The notes under the pieces are model-generated. The model did no database searches and was not told the origin of the DNA. It saw nothing but the letters and a program-made list of their open reading frames with translations. Shown piece after piece: positions 1 to 5,337 of a stretch of DNA of 10,513 nucleotides; positions within the stretch are counted from its first letter, which is position 1; each line of letters starts with the position of its first letter. The translations under genes were made by a program, and so were the position numbers. The stretch comes from Patescibacteria group bacterium. Its GTDB lineage: Bacteria > Patescibacteriota > Minisyncoccia > Phycocordibacterales > UBA1006. The DNA is taken from the NCBI GenBank assembly GCA_020428615.1, contig JAGQMO010000033.1:1-10513 (forward strand), written 5' to 3'.

Positions 1-19
1 TATATAATACTTTCCTGAC

Positions 20-47
20 TTGACCATTTTTCAGAAAAAAGTAGTAT
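20..47 (+). promoter_or_regulatory. Candidate promoter upstream of rpsS
   Basis: TTGACC at 20-25 and TAGTAT at 42-47 are separated by 16 bases, giving a predicted transcription start near 54. The same arrangement (TTG, 16 bases, AGTAGTAT) occurs upstream of rpsN and fusA in this window, which is the main reason to believe it. A separate perfect TATAAT lies at 3-8, but its -35 region would be outside the window. No coding sequence that could be the end of rplB (the usual upstream neighbour) is seen in 1-175, so rpsS may start its own transcription unit here. Functional assignment is inference. Confidence 0.5.
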
Positions 48-62
48 ACGCAGTATGAATTT

Positions 63-85
63 CCTTGAAATTTCAGGGATTTTTT
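63..85 (+). terminator. Weak terminator-like hairpin in the rpsS leader
   Basis: An inverted repeat, CCTTGAAATTTCAGGG (63-78), has a perfect TGAAATTTCA core and matching CC/GG ends around one mismatch. It is followed by six Ts (80-85). It lies downstream of the candidate promoter at 20-47, so it could act as an attenuator of the rpsS run rather than as the end of an upstream gene. The stem is short and AT-rich, so the call is tentative. The rest of 86-175 shows a minor GGCT/AGCC stem (96-107) and AT-rich sequence before the rpsS start. Confidence 0.3.
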
Positions 86-175
86 CATGAATTTTGGCTC
101 GGTAGCCCTTGCCAGTATTATTAACATTTTTAATTACCTGCGCCTTGTAACATGGCGCTCGTACCCTTAAAAACA

Positions 176-499
176 ATGACACGATCACTGAAAAAAGGGC
201 CATACGTAGACGAACGGCTCTTGAAAAAAATCGAAGGGAAAGACCCTATGAATACCAAACCCATTCAAACATGGGCGCGCGCATCGCAAATTTCTCCAGA
301 AATGGTTGGATTCACCTTTGCGGTGCATAACGGTCGAAAACATATTGATGTTCTCGTATCTGAGGATATGATTGGACATCGCCTTGGCGAATTCGCTCCA
401 ACTCGCACATTCCACCGACACGGAGGAAAGATGCAGAAGGAAATTGATCAAAAGAAGCGAGAAGCTGAAATTTCAGCAGCAAAAGCTGCTCGCGCATAA
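176..499 (+). CDS. rpsS: 30S ribosomal protein S19
   Basis: S19 (uS19) binds 16S rRNA in the head of the small subunit together with S13. The 107-residue product shows the family signatures: the N-terminus TRSLKKGPYVDERLL, TWARASQISPEMVG, AVHNGRKH and GHRLGEFAPTRTF. The ATG at 176 is chosen because the family starts at M-(T/S)-RSLKKGP; an in-frame ATG at 152 would add eight unconserved residues. Bacterial S19 is usually about 92 residues; here the extra length is a basic, Ala-rich C-terminal tail (roughly 88-107, KREAEISAAKAARA). It is the first gene of the run, 14 bases ahead of rplV, with no Shine-Dalgarno sequence before its start. Confidence 0.97.
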   Translation: MTRSLKKGPYVDERLLKKIEGKDPMNTKPIQTWARASQISPEMVGFTFAVHNGRKHIDVLVSEDMIGHRLGEFAPTRTFHRHGGKMQKEIDQKKREAEISAAKAARA

Positions 500-513
500 C
501 CGCACAACGTACC

Positions 514-843
514 ATGAAAGCATCACTAAAAAATTATCGACAATCTCCACGAAAAGTGCGATTGGTTGCAGATTTGATTCGAGGCAAAAATGTACACGAT
601 GCCTTGACCGAATTGAAGTTCCTACCAAAACGCGCATCAGAGGTTATGACGAAACTCATTGCATCAGCGGTTGCAAATGCAGAAAATAATTTCAAGGTTC
701 AACAAGACGACTTAGTTGTAAAAGATGTTTCGGTTGACCAGGGGATTACTTTAAAACGTTACCGTCCGCGGGCTCGAGGGGTAGCGAAACGAATTAACAA
801 GAGAACGAGCAATATTAACGTCTCGCTCGAAGTAAAGAAATAA
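514..843 (+). CDS. rplV: 50S ribosomal protein L22
   Basis: L22 (uL22) contacts all 23S rRNA domains, and its beta-hairpin lines the peptide exit tunnel. The 109-residue product has the usual length and signatures: YRQSPRKVRLVADLIRGK near the N-terminus, ASAVANAENN in the middle, and the hairpin segment TLKRYRPRARGVAKRINKRTS followed by a C-terminal strand ending in SLEVKK. The ATG at 514 is the first in frame and gives the canonical start. It lies between rpsS and rpsC as in the standard S10 operon, with only 3 bases to rpsC. No Shine-Dalgarno sequence precedes it. CGA is the main arginine codon (6 of 11 arginines). Confidence 0.97.
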   Translation: MKASLKNYRQSPRKVRLVADLIRGKNVHDALTELKFLPKRASEVMTKLIASAVANAENNFKVQQDDLVVKDVSVDQGITLKRYRPRARGVAKRINKRTSNINVSLEVKK

Positions 844-846
844 TTT

Positions 847-1518
847 ATGTCACATACTGTACACCCATATGCACACCGATTAGTAAACCTTCGAGGATGG
901 AAATCGAAATGGTTTGCACGGGGGCAAAAATATCGCGACTATCTCAAGAATGATATTCTCATTCGTGAGTTCCTTGAAAAGAAATTGCGAGGAAAGTATG
1001 TCGCAGGAATTGAATTTATTCGCGATCAAAAGTCGACAAAAATTGTTATCGCGACCTCTCGACCTGGATTTATTATTGGTAAATCTGGAGAAGGAATCGC
1101 TGATTTGACGAAAGATGTCATCAAAGAAATGAAACGCCGCAATATTGCTGTTGCACCGGACTTTTCAATTGATGTAGTCGAAGTAAAAAATCCTGATTCA
1201 GATGCGATGATTGTTGCTCAACAAATTACTGAAGGGCTCGAACGGCGTTTGCCGTTTCGGCGTGTCATGAAACAGATGCTTGATAAAGTTATGTCTGTTC
1301 GTGAAGTAAAAGGAGCAAAAATCGTACTCTCAGGGCGACTTGGCGGGAATGAAATGTCTCGAAAGGAAGAAGTGAAACGAGGAGGAATCCCTCTTCAATT
1401 TATTCGAGGTGACGTTGATTACGCTACGTATCGAGCGAATCTCCCATACGGAGTAATTGGCGTAAAGGTTTGGATTTATAAAGGTGATTCTCTTGAAAAC
1501 AAGAGAAACAATCGATAA
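847..1518 (+). CDS. rpsC: 30S ribosomal protein S3
   Basis: S3 (uS3) sits at the mRNA entry channel of the 30S head and contributes to mRNA unwinding. The 223-residue product has a type II KH domain (about 40-110) with the GxxG loop GKSG at 78-81, followed by the C-terminal domain with LSGRLGGNEMSR, GGIPLQFIRGDVDYATYRA and GVIGVKVWIYKGD. The N-terminus (MSHTVHPYAHRL) differs from the common bacterial MGQKVNPxxxRLG and resembles, as I recall them, Parcubacteria S3 proteins; this is one clue to the lineage. The start is three bases after the rplV stop, with no Shine-Dalgarno sequence. CGA supplies 10 of 22 arginines. Confidence 0.97.
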   Translation: MSHTVHPYAHRLVNLRGWKSKWFARGQKYRDYLKNDILIREFLEKKLRGKYVAGIEFIRDQKSTKIVIATSRPGFIIGKSGEGIADLTKDVIKEMKRRNIAVAPDFSIDVVEVKNPDSDAMIVAQQITEGLERRLPFRRVMKQMLDKVMSVREVKGAKIVLSGRLGGNEMSRKEEVKRGGIPLQFIRGDVDYATYRANLPYGVIGVKVWIYKGDSLENKRNNR

Positions 1519-1523
1519 GGCTT

Positions 1524-1952
1524 ATGTTATTTCCAAAAAAAGTAAAACACCGAAAATGGCAAACAGGACGCCAACACCCTGAAAAACGAGGAAACGCAAC
1601 ACGCGGAACTCGCATTGTGAATGGTTCACACGGTTTAAAAGCAACGTCAGGAGATCGCATTACGTCAAACCAAATTGAGGCTGCACGTAAGGTATTGACT
1701 CGTGAAGTTGGGAAACTCGGAAAATACTATATTCGAATTTTCCCAGATCGACCGATTACTCGTAAGGCCGCTGAGGTTGGTATGGGTAAGGGTAAGGGAG
1801 ACCCACAGGGATTCTGCTTTGAGGTGAAACCCGGACGAATCATGTTTGAAGTTGGCAACGTAACCGACGAGCGAGCGCGAGAAGCACTTCGCAAAGCCGG
1901 AACAAAATTACCTGTGACCAGTAAGGTGGTACACAAAAATGATATTTATTAA
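1524..1952 (+). CDS. rplP: 50S ribosomal protein L16
   Basis: L16 (uL16) binds near the peptidyl-transferase centre and helps position A- and P-site tRNAs. The 142-residue product matches the family through MLFPKKVKHRK, GSHGLKATSGDRITSNQIEAAR, YYIRIFPDRPITRKAAEVGMGKGKG and VKPGRIMFEV. It carries QGFCFEVKPG where most bacteria have an aromatic-rich yWVAvVkPG segment, a local divergence at a conserved site. The ATG at 1524 follows the rpsC stop by five bases and is preceded by AGGCTT, the same hexamer seen before rplX. The next gene is rpsQ after 18 bases, so the usual rpmC (L29) position is empty. Confidence 0.97.
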   Translation: MLFPKKVKHRKWQTGRQHPEKRGNATRGTRIVNGSHGLKATSGDRITSNQIEAARKVLTREVGKLGKYYIRIFPDRPITRKAAEVGMGKGKGDPQGFCFEVKPGRIMFEVGNVTDERAREALRKAGTKLPVTSKVVHKNDIY

Positions 1953-1970
1953 TCCAAGCATACACACACT

Positions 1971-2213
1971 ATGAGCACTGCAATAAATAATAAAAAAACA
2001 CTGCAAGGTACCGTCGTGTCAGATGCGATGGATAAAACAGTCGTGGTAGAAGTTGGACGATTTGTGCAACACCCAAAGTACAAAAAGTTCTATACGATTT
2101 CAAAAAAATACCACGCACACGATGAGAAGAACCAATATAAGATTGGTGATGTCGTTGAGATTGTTGAAACAAAACCTATTTCAAAGAAGAAAAGTTTCAC
2201 AGTCGTTTATTAG
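1971..2213 (+). CDS. rpsQ: 30S ribosomal protein S17
   Basis: S17 (uS17) is an OB-fold primary 16S rRNA binder of the 30S body. The 80-residue product is typical in length and shows LQGTVVSDAMDKTVVVEV, HPKYKKFYTISKKYHAHDE and the YKIGDVVEIVETKPISKKKSF signature that ends the fold. The ATG at 1971 is the first in frame. It follows rplP directly because L29 is absent from its normal place, and it is separated from rplN by an unusual 97-base gap. It ends in TAG. No Shine-Dalgarno sequence precedes the start. Confidence 0.97.
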   Translation: MSTAINNKKTLQGTVVSDAMDKTVVVEVGRFVQHPKYKKFYTISKKYHAHDEKNQYKIGDVVEIVETKPISKKKSFTVVY

Positions 2214-2222
2214 GTAACACAC

Positions 2223-2244
2223 TCAATGTCATGCATGACATTGA
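2223..2244. repeat. Perfect 22-base palindrome in the rpsQ-rplN gap
   Basis: Each 11-base arm reads TCAATGTCATG on its own strand, and the two arms abut with no spacer and no mismatch. It begins ten bases after the rpsQ stop. With no loop it would fold poorly as RNA unless the central bases open (8-9 pairs around a small loop), so a protein-binding site on DNA or an mRNA processing or regulatory hairpin are both possible. A shorter CTCT-TGCG-AGAG stem follows downstream in the same gap. Function is unknown. Confidence 0.6.
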
Positions 2245-2314
2245 AGCATACGAGCTCTTGCGAGAGACCTGTGATGAGGTAGTCCGCAATCTCGGTAATC
2301 ATTATTTACTATGA
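2231..2314 (+). other. 27-codon frame coupled to rplN (uncertain small gene)
   Basis: An ATG at 2231, inside the palindrome, opens a 27-residue frame (MHDIEAYELLRETCDEV, then VRNLGNHYLL). Its TGA stop overlaps the rplN ATG as ATGA, the classic arrangement of translationally coupled genes. The segment ELLRETCDEVVRNL has the charge and leucine spacing of the first L29 helix (ELRExxxEELxxxL), and L29 is otherwise missing from this operon, but it is about half the length of L29 and lies after rpsQ rather than before it. It could be an L29 remnant, a small coupling peptide or chance. It would be the only TGA-terminated gene in the window, which argues against it. Confidence 0.2.
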
Positions 2315-2679
2315 TCCAAGTAGGAACAAATGTTAAGATCACTGACAACACTGGTGCGAAAACTGGTCGCGTATTTAAAATCCTCGGAGGTTCAAAGCGT
2401 AGATACGCTCGTCTCGGAGATTTAGTGGTCTTGTCAGTAAAAACAGCTGAACCGCGAAAACTCGTAAAGAAAAAAGATGTTGTTCGTGGAGTCGTTGTAC
2501 GTCAAACTAAGGAATTTCGCCGCAAGGACGGATCCTACATTCGATTTGACGACAATGCTGTGGTGATCGTTGATGCCAAAAAGGAACCGCGTGGAGCACG
2601 TATCTTTGGTCCCATCCCACGTGAATTACAAGAGAGAGGATATCAAAAAATCATCTCATTAGCACCAGAAGTTATTTAG
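2311..2679 (+). CDS. rplN: 50S ribosomal protein L14
   Basis: L14 (uL14) binds 23S rRNA at the subunit interface, forms bridges to 16S rRNA with L19, and is the docking site of the silencing factor RsfS. The 122-residue product has the standard length and the motifs MIQVGTNVKITDNTGAK, KILGGSKRRYA, RRKDGSYIRFDDNAVVIV and GARIFGPIPRELQERGYQKI, ending SLAPEVI. The ATG at 2311 gives the canonical MIQ start. It is preceded by TTATTTA two bases before the ATG rather than by a Shine-Dalgarno sequence. The 97-base gap upstream is large for this operon and may carry regulation. It ends in TAG, four bases before rplX. Confidence 0.98.
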   Translation: MIQVGTNVKITDNTGAKTGRVFKILGGSKRRYARLGDLVVLSVKTAEPRKLVKKKDVVRGVVVRQTKEFRRKDGSYIRFDDNAVVIVDAKKEPRGARIFGPIPRELQERGYQKIISLAPEVI

Positions 2680-2683
2680 GCTT

Positions 2684-2992
2684 ATGTATATCAAAACAGG
2701 AGATACCGTGATCGTCATATCAGGATCACGAAAAGATAAAAATAAGCAAGGAAAAGTTTTGAAAACTTTTCGGGACAACGAAACAGTTATCGTTGAAGGC
2801 GTGAATGTAAAAAAGAAAATCACCCGCGACCCGAATGGAAAGAAAGCGAGTGTTGATGTTGAGTTTCCAATACATGTTTCAAATGTCATGTTGTATGATG
2901 ACAAGAGCAAGAAGGGAAGCCGAATCGGACATACGTTGAAAGATGGTAAAAAGGTTCGTACACTCAAAACAAGTGGAACCGAACTAAAATAA
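2684..2992 (+). CDS. rplX: 50S ribosomal protein L24
   Basis: L24 (uL24) is an early assembly initiator that binds the 5' domain of 23S rRNA near the exit tunnel. The 102-residue product has an N-terminal KOW motif (about residues 4-31: IKTGDTVIVISGSRKDKNKQGKV), followed by EGVNVKKK and the family segment FPIHVSNVMLYD. Length is normal. The ATG at 2684 follows the rplN stop by four bases and is preceded by AGGCTT, as in rplP, a very weak ribosome-binding match at best. rplE follows four bases after its stop, so rplN, rplX and rplE are surely co-transcribed. Confidence 0.97.
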   Translation: MYIKTGDTVIVISGSRKDKNKQGKVLKTFRDNETVIVEGVNVKKKITRDPNGKKASVDVEFPIHVSNVMLYDDKSKKGSRIGHTLKDGKKVRTLKTSGTELK

Positions 2993-2996
2993 TCAT

Positions 2997-3566
2997 ATGA
3001 AATCACTTAAAGAAAAACAAGCAAAAGTATTTGAATCACTTGCTTCAGAGCTCGGATTGAAAAACGTTATGCAAACCCCAGTGATCGAAAAGATTATTGT
3101 GAATGTTGGTACTGGGTCAATGCAAAAGAGAGATCGAAAGAAAAATGATTTCATTGCAGAGCAACTTGCCATTATTACTGGACAAAAACCTTCAGGAAGA
3201 CCTGCAAAATCTTCAATTGCAGGATTTAAATCTCGTGAAGGAGATATTGTCGGGCAATCGGTTACCCTTCGCGGTGAGCGTATGCATTCATTTTTTGATA
3301 AACTCATCAATATTGCATTACCTCGAACCAAAGACTTTCGAGGGTTGAGTGCGCGATCAATTGATAAGATGGGAAATCTGACCATTGGTATTAAAGAGCA
3401 TACGATTTTTCCAGAAACAGGAGACGAAGAGCTTCACAATATCTTTGGTCTTTCGGTAACAATTGTTACGACTGCCCATGATAAAAAATCAGCTGAAGCG
3501 TACCTCCGATTTCTCGGTGTTCCATTTAAGAAACCAGAAGATGATATGAAAAAGAAAAAGGCCTAA
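2997..3566 (+). CDS. rplE: 50S ribosomal protein L5
   Basis: L5 (uL5) binds 5S rRNA and contacts P-site tRNA in the central protuberance. The 189-residue product shows TPVIEKIIVNVG, ITGQKPSGRPAKSSIAGFKSREGDIVGQSVTLRG, the helix-turn region LINIALPRTKDFRGLS, and the C-terminal IFPE...FGLSVTIVTTA and AEAYLRFLGVPF. It ends in a Lys-rich tail (DDMKKKKA) whose codons form the 5' arm of a terminator hairpin, so the stop codon is inside the terminator. In nearly all bacteria rpsN follows rplE; here the next ribosomal gene is 2.6 kb away and four unrelated genes intervene. Confidence 0.98.
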   Translation: MKSLKEKQAKVFESLASELGLKNVMQTPVIEKIIVNVGTGSMQKRDRKKNDFIAEQLAIITGQKPSGRPAKSSIAGFKSREGDIVGQSVTLRGERMHSFFDKLINIALPRTKDFRGLSARSIDKMGNLTIGIKEHTIFPETGDEELHNIFGLSVTIVTTAHDKKSAEAYLRFLGVPFKKPEDDMKKKKA

Positions 3567-3581
3567 ACGGCTTTTTCTTTT
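3550..3581 (+). terminator. Intrinsic terminator overlapping the rplE stop
   Basis: AAAAGAAAAAG (3550-3560) plus CC pairs with GG plus CTTTTTCTTTT (3569-3581). This makes about 13 pairs with one bulged G and the loop TAAAC, which contains the rplE stop codon. The 3' arm supplies the T-rich tract. It marks the end of the first ribosomal run and separates it from the inserted genes. Confidence 0.7.
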
Positions 3582-3609
3582 GGTGAGATGGTGGATATTT
3601 TTATTTTTT

Positions 3610-3615
3610 TATAGT
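3610..3615 (+). promoter_or_regulatory. Candidate -10 element of the NUDIX gene
   Basis: TATAGT at 3610-3615 matches the -10 consensus at five of six bases and predicts a start of transcription at about 3621-3622, only five or six bases before the ATG at 3627. No convincing -35 hexamer is seen at 15-19 bases. An alternative TTTACT at 3615-3620 would put the transcription start exactly at the ATG. Either way the mRNA would have almost no leader. Confidence 0.35.
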
Positions 3616-3626
3616 TTACTGTGGGT

Positions 3627-4115
3627 ATGAAAGAATATTCTCAAGAAGAAACCAATCAATTTTTACAAACATTGCCAAAAAAATATATCGGAGCAGCAAT
3701 GATTTTGAGAAATTCAAAAGAAGAAATACTCGTTGTAAAAACAAATTATCATGGTGGAAAGTGGACATTGCCGGGTGGTAGTTGTGAACCATATGAAGAC
3801 CCTCAAGAAACAGCGGTTCGTGAAACATTAGAGGAAATAGGATTGAATATACGCGTGGGTAGGTTGTTGTATGTTGATACGGTCGTTAATGTTAGGGCGC
3901 ATACGGATGGTCTTGCTTTTCATTTTGATGGTGGACATGTTTCAGAAGCCGATATTGAAAAAATTGTATTGCAAGATGAAGAAATTGTTGAATACATGTT
4001 TGTGTCACAAGATCAAGATGTGAATATTTTTGAACAGAGTGTACTTCGGCGTTTTCCTTTCATTGTGAAGGCATTGAAATCATACTATCCTATCTTTACT
4101 AAATCGGAAGAATAA
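3627..4115 (+). CDS. NUDIX hydrolase
   Basis: NUDIX enzymes hydrolyse nucleoside diphosphates linked to another group, with Mg2+ held by the conserved glutamates; the substrate cannot be told from the sequence. The 162-residue product carries the NUDIX box at about residues 51-73: G-x5-E-x7-RETLEEIGL, with the catalytic RExxEE intact and Thr in place of the usual hydrophobic residue after RE, a common variant. KWTLPGG precedes it, as usual. I chose the ATG at 3627; a GTG at 3621 would add two residues. It lies between rplE and the opposing dsbB gene, with terminators on both sides, so it is probably a single-gene unit. It could be a house-cleaning or cofactor pyrophosphatase; no link to riboflavin chemistry is shown. 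Confidence 0.9.
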   Translation: MKEYSQEETNQFLQTLPKKYIGAAMILRNSKEEILVVKTNYHGGKWTLPGGSCEPYEDPQETAVRETLEEIGLNIRVGRLLYVDTVVNVRAHTDGLAFHFDGGHVSEADIEKIVLQDEEIVEYMFVSQDQDVNIFEQSVLRRFPFIVKALKSYYPIFTKSEE

Positions 4116-4139
4116 AAAACAGCCCTAAGACTGTTTTTT
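4114..4139. terminator. Bidirectional terminator shared by the NUDIX gene and dsbB
   Basis: AAAAAACAG (4114-4122) and CTGTTTTTT (4131-4139) form a nine-pair stem with an eight-base loop. T-runs are present on both strands, so it can stop transcription from either side. The NUDIX stop codon (4113-4115) touches the 5' arm, and the dsbB TAG (4127-4125 on the minus strand) lies in the loop, so one hairpin serves two convergent genes. Confidence 0.8.
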
Positions 4140-4658
4140 TCGTTGAAGGATATAAAGCACAATAAGAGCCACAAAGAACGTGACGGACATAACTGGAATC
4201 GTAATGTATCCGTAGGCCTGGATGAGTACCTCGCTACAATCGGCAGTTGAAGGGTTCAGGTTACAAATTGATGATTCAGCGAGCGTTGGACTGAATTGAA
4301 TGAGGACTTGGTATACGCCGACAATGAGTCCAAGAATAGCGAGCCAGAGAGAATATGACCATGCACGCATATCGCGATAGTACATGCCAACAGCAAAGAT
4401 AACGAGTTGCGGATAGTGGAATATTCGTTGAATCCAACAGAGTTCGCAGGGTTCAAAATTATATCCTTCGGAAAATCCAAGACTTCCAATAATAGCAGCA
4501 ATTGCGAGTATCATCCCATACACCATGCCGTGTTTTCTCATGTGTGCTCGCAGTTTTCGGTCTTGTTTGGTCAACATCATAATAATGAAAGTAAGCAAAA
4601 CCGCTTGTATGATGAGAACAGCGGTGGCAATAATATATTGGTAGAGGTATGCGTTCAT
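4125..4658 (-). CDS. dsbB: DsbB/BdbC-like disulfide oxidoreductase (membrane)
   Basis: DsbB-family membrane proteins re-oxidise a DsbA-like thiol oxidase and pass the electrons to quinone. The 177-residue product has hydrophobic segments at about 9-29, 45-62, 82-96, 102-120 and 150-171. The first conserved redox pair is in EPCELCWIQRIFHYPQ (C71, C74, with the family's CxxC-xxQR), and the second pair is C132 and C141 in the loop SSICNLNPSTADCSE. All four functional cysteines are present. The layout resembles BdbC-type members of Gram-positive bacteria. No DsbA-like partner is in the window. The gene is on the minus strand, divergent from ribE and convergent with the NUDIX gene, so it is transcribed alone. 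Confidence 0.9.
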   Translation of the reverse strand: MNAYLYQYIIATAVLIIQAVLLTFIIMMLTKQDRKLRAHMRKHGMVYGMILAIAAIIGSLGFSEGYNFEPCELCWIQRIFHYPQLVIFAVGMYYRDMRAWSYSLWLAILGLIVGVYQVLIQFSPTLAESSICNLNPSTADCSEVLIQAYGYITIPVMSVTFFVALIVLYILQRKKQS

Positions 4659-4659
4659 A

Positions 4660-4675
4660 TGTAGAGAAGTCTACA
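4660..4675. repeat. Inverted repeat over the dsbB promoter
   Basis: TGTAGA (4660-4665) and TCTACA (4670-4675) are perfect inverted six-base arms around GAAG, beginning two bases upstream of the dsbB ATG and overlapping its predicted -10 hexamer. It could be an operator, or a small hairpin if transcription starts further upstream. No regulator is evident in the window. Confidence 0.4.
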
Positions 4676-4696
4676 CTGACACGAATTATCCATCAA
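4668..4696 (-). promoter_or_regulatory. Candidate dsbB promoter
   Basis: On the minus strand TTGATG (4696-4691) is followed, after 17 bases, by TAGACT (4673-4668). The predicted transcription start near 4661 lies three bases before the ATG, giving an almost leaderless mRNA. The -10 matches consensus at four of six bases, so confidence is moderate. Confidence 0.45.
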
Positions 4697-4704
4697 GTTC
4701 ATGC

Positions 4705-4733
4705 TTGTCATTTGGTTCAGTCAAACGTATGAT
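4705..4733 (+). promoter_or_regulatory. ribE promoter predicting a leaderless mRNA
   Basis: TTGTCA (4705-4710, five of six consensus bases) and TATGAT (4728-4733, five of six) are spaced by the ideal 17 bases. Counting seven bases from the -10 places the transcription start at 4740, exactly the A of the ribE ATG. There is therefore no room for an FMN riboswitch or a ribosome-binding site in the ribE leader. Confidence 0.65.
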
Positions 4734-4739
4734 AGACCC

Positions 4740-5333
4740 ATGTTTACCGGAATTATCAAGGCGACCAGCACCGTTCTCGAACACAAGAAACAAGGAGATC
4801 TTCTCCAGATAACTTTTGAAAAACCGAAAGATTGGCATTTTTCTGTTGGCGATTCTATAGCTACGAACGGAGTATGTTTAACCGTCAAAGATATTCATAG
4901 TGATTCGTATACGGCAGAACTCATGAATGAGACATTGGAAAAATCATCGTTTGGAAAAAAAATTCCCCATGTAGTAAACCTTGAGCCATCTCTGACACTT
5001 CAAGACTTCTTGGGCGGGCATATGGTTCAAGGACATGTCGATACTATTGGGGTTATTTCAGAGAGGATTGATGAGCAAGGTTCATCACGAATCACTGTTG
5101 ATATCGATAACCTAGATCAGACCCTCGTTATTCCAAAAGGTTCAATCACGCTTGATGGTATCAGTTTGACTATTGTTGATGTGGGGACACATTCAATTTC
5201 TGTATCTCTCGTTGATTATACACTCAAGAATACTATTGCTGGTGCAAATTGGCGGGTGGGGGAGACGGTCAACGTTGAATATGATATTCTCGGGAAGTAC
5301 ATTACTCGTTATATGAAACACACTCGTCCATAA
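4740..5333 (+). CDS. ribE: Riboflavin synthase, alpha subunit type
   Basis: Riboflavin synthase dismutates two 6,7-dimethyl-8-ribityllumazine molecules into riboflavin and 5-amino-6-ribitylaminouracil, the last step of the pathway, in the cytoplasm. The 197-residue product has two lumazine-binding barrels. The first has MFTGI at the N-terminus, SIATNGVCLTV and MNETL; the second begins near residue 93 with GGHMVQGHVD and has KGSITLDGISLT and NVEYDILGKY at the end. Length is typical. The ATG at 4740 is fixed by the invariant MFTGI; an upstream in-frame ATG at 4701 is inside the promoter. It pairs with ribH four bases downstream, the enzyme that makes its substrate. No FMN riboswitch is seen. 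Some databases call this gene ribC. Confidence 0.95.
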   Translation: MFTGIIKATSTVLEHKKQGDLLQITFEKPKDWHFSVGDSIATNGVCLTVKDIHSDSYTAELMNETLEKSSFGKKIPHVVNLEPSLTLQDFLGGHMVQGHVDTIGVISERIDEQGSSRITVDIDNLDQTLVIPKGSITLDGISLTIVDVGTHSISVSLVDYTLKNTIAGANWRVGETVNVEYDILGKYITRYMKHTRP

Positions 5334-5337
5334 CATT

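Noticed and set aside
55..170. Leader peptides MNFLEISGIFS and a 27-codon frame overlapping it by ATGA
   Set aside because: They are short, have no codon bias pattern typical of attenuation peptides and end shortly before rpsS; kept only as context for the leader finding.
152..175. Upstream start for rpsS adding MALVPLKT
   Set aside because: The S19 family starts at M(T/S)RSLKKGP, and the extra residues are not conserved.
372..689. 105-codon + frame across the rpsS-rplV junction
   Set aside because: It overlaps two certain genes in a different frame and has no recognisable motif.
2993..3385. 130-codon minus-strand frame opposite rplE, and a 115-codon one at 2659-3006 opposite rplX
   Set aside because: Both are antisense to conserved ribosomal genes with strong family motifs on the + strand, and their translations are not recognisable.
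4659..4739. FMN (RFN) riboswitch upstream of ribE
   Set aside because: The whole divergent region is 81 bases, the predicted transcription start is at the ATG, and no RFN core elements are visible.
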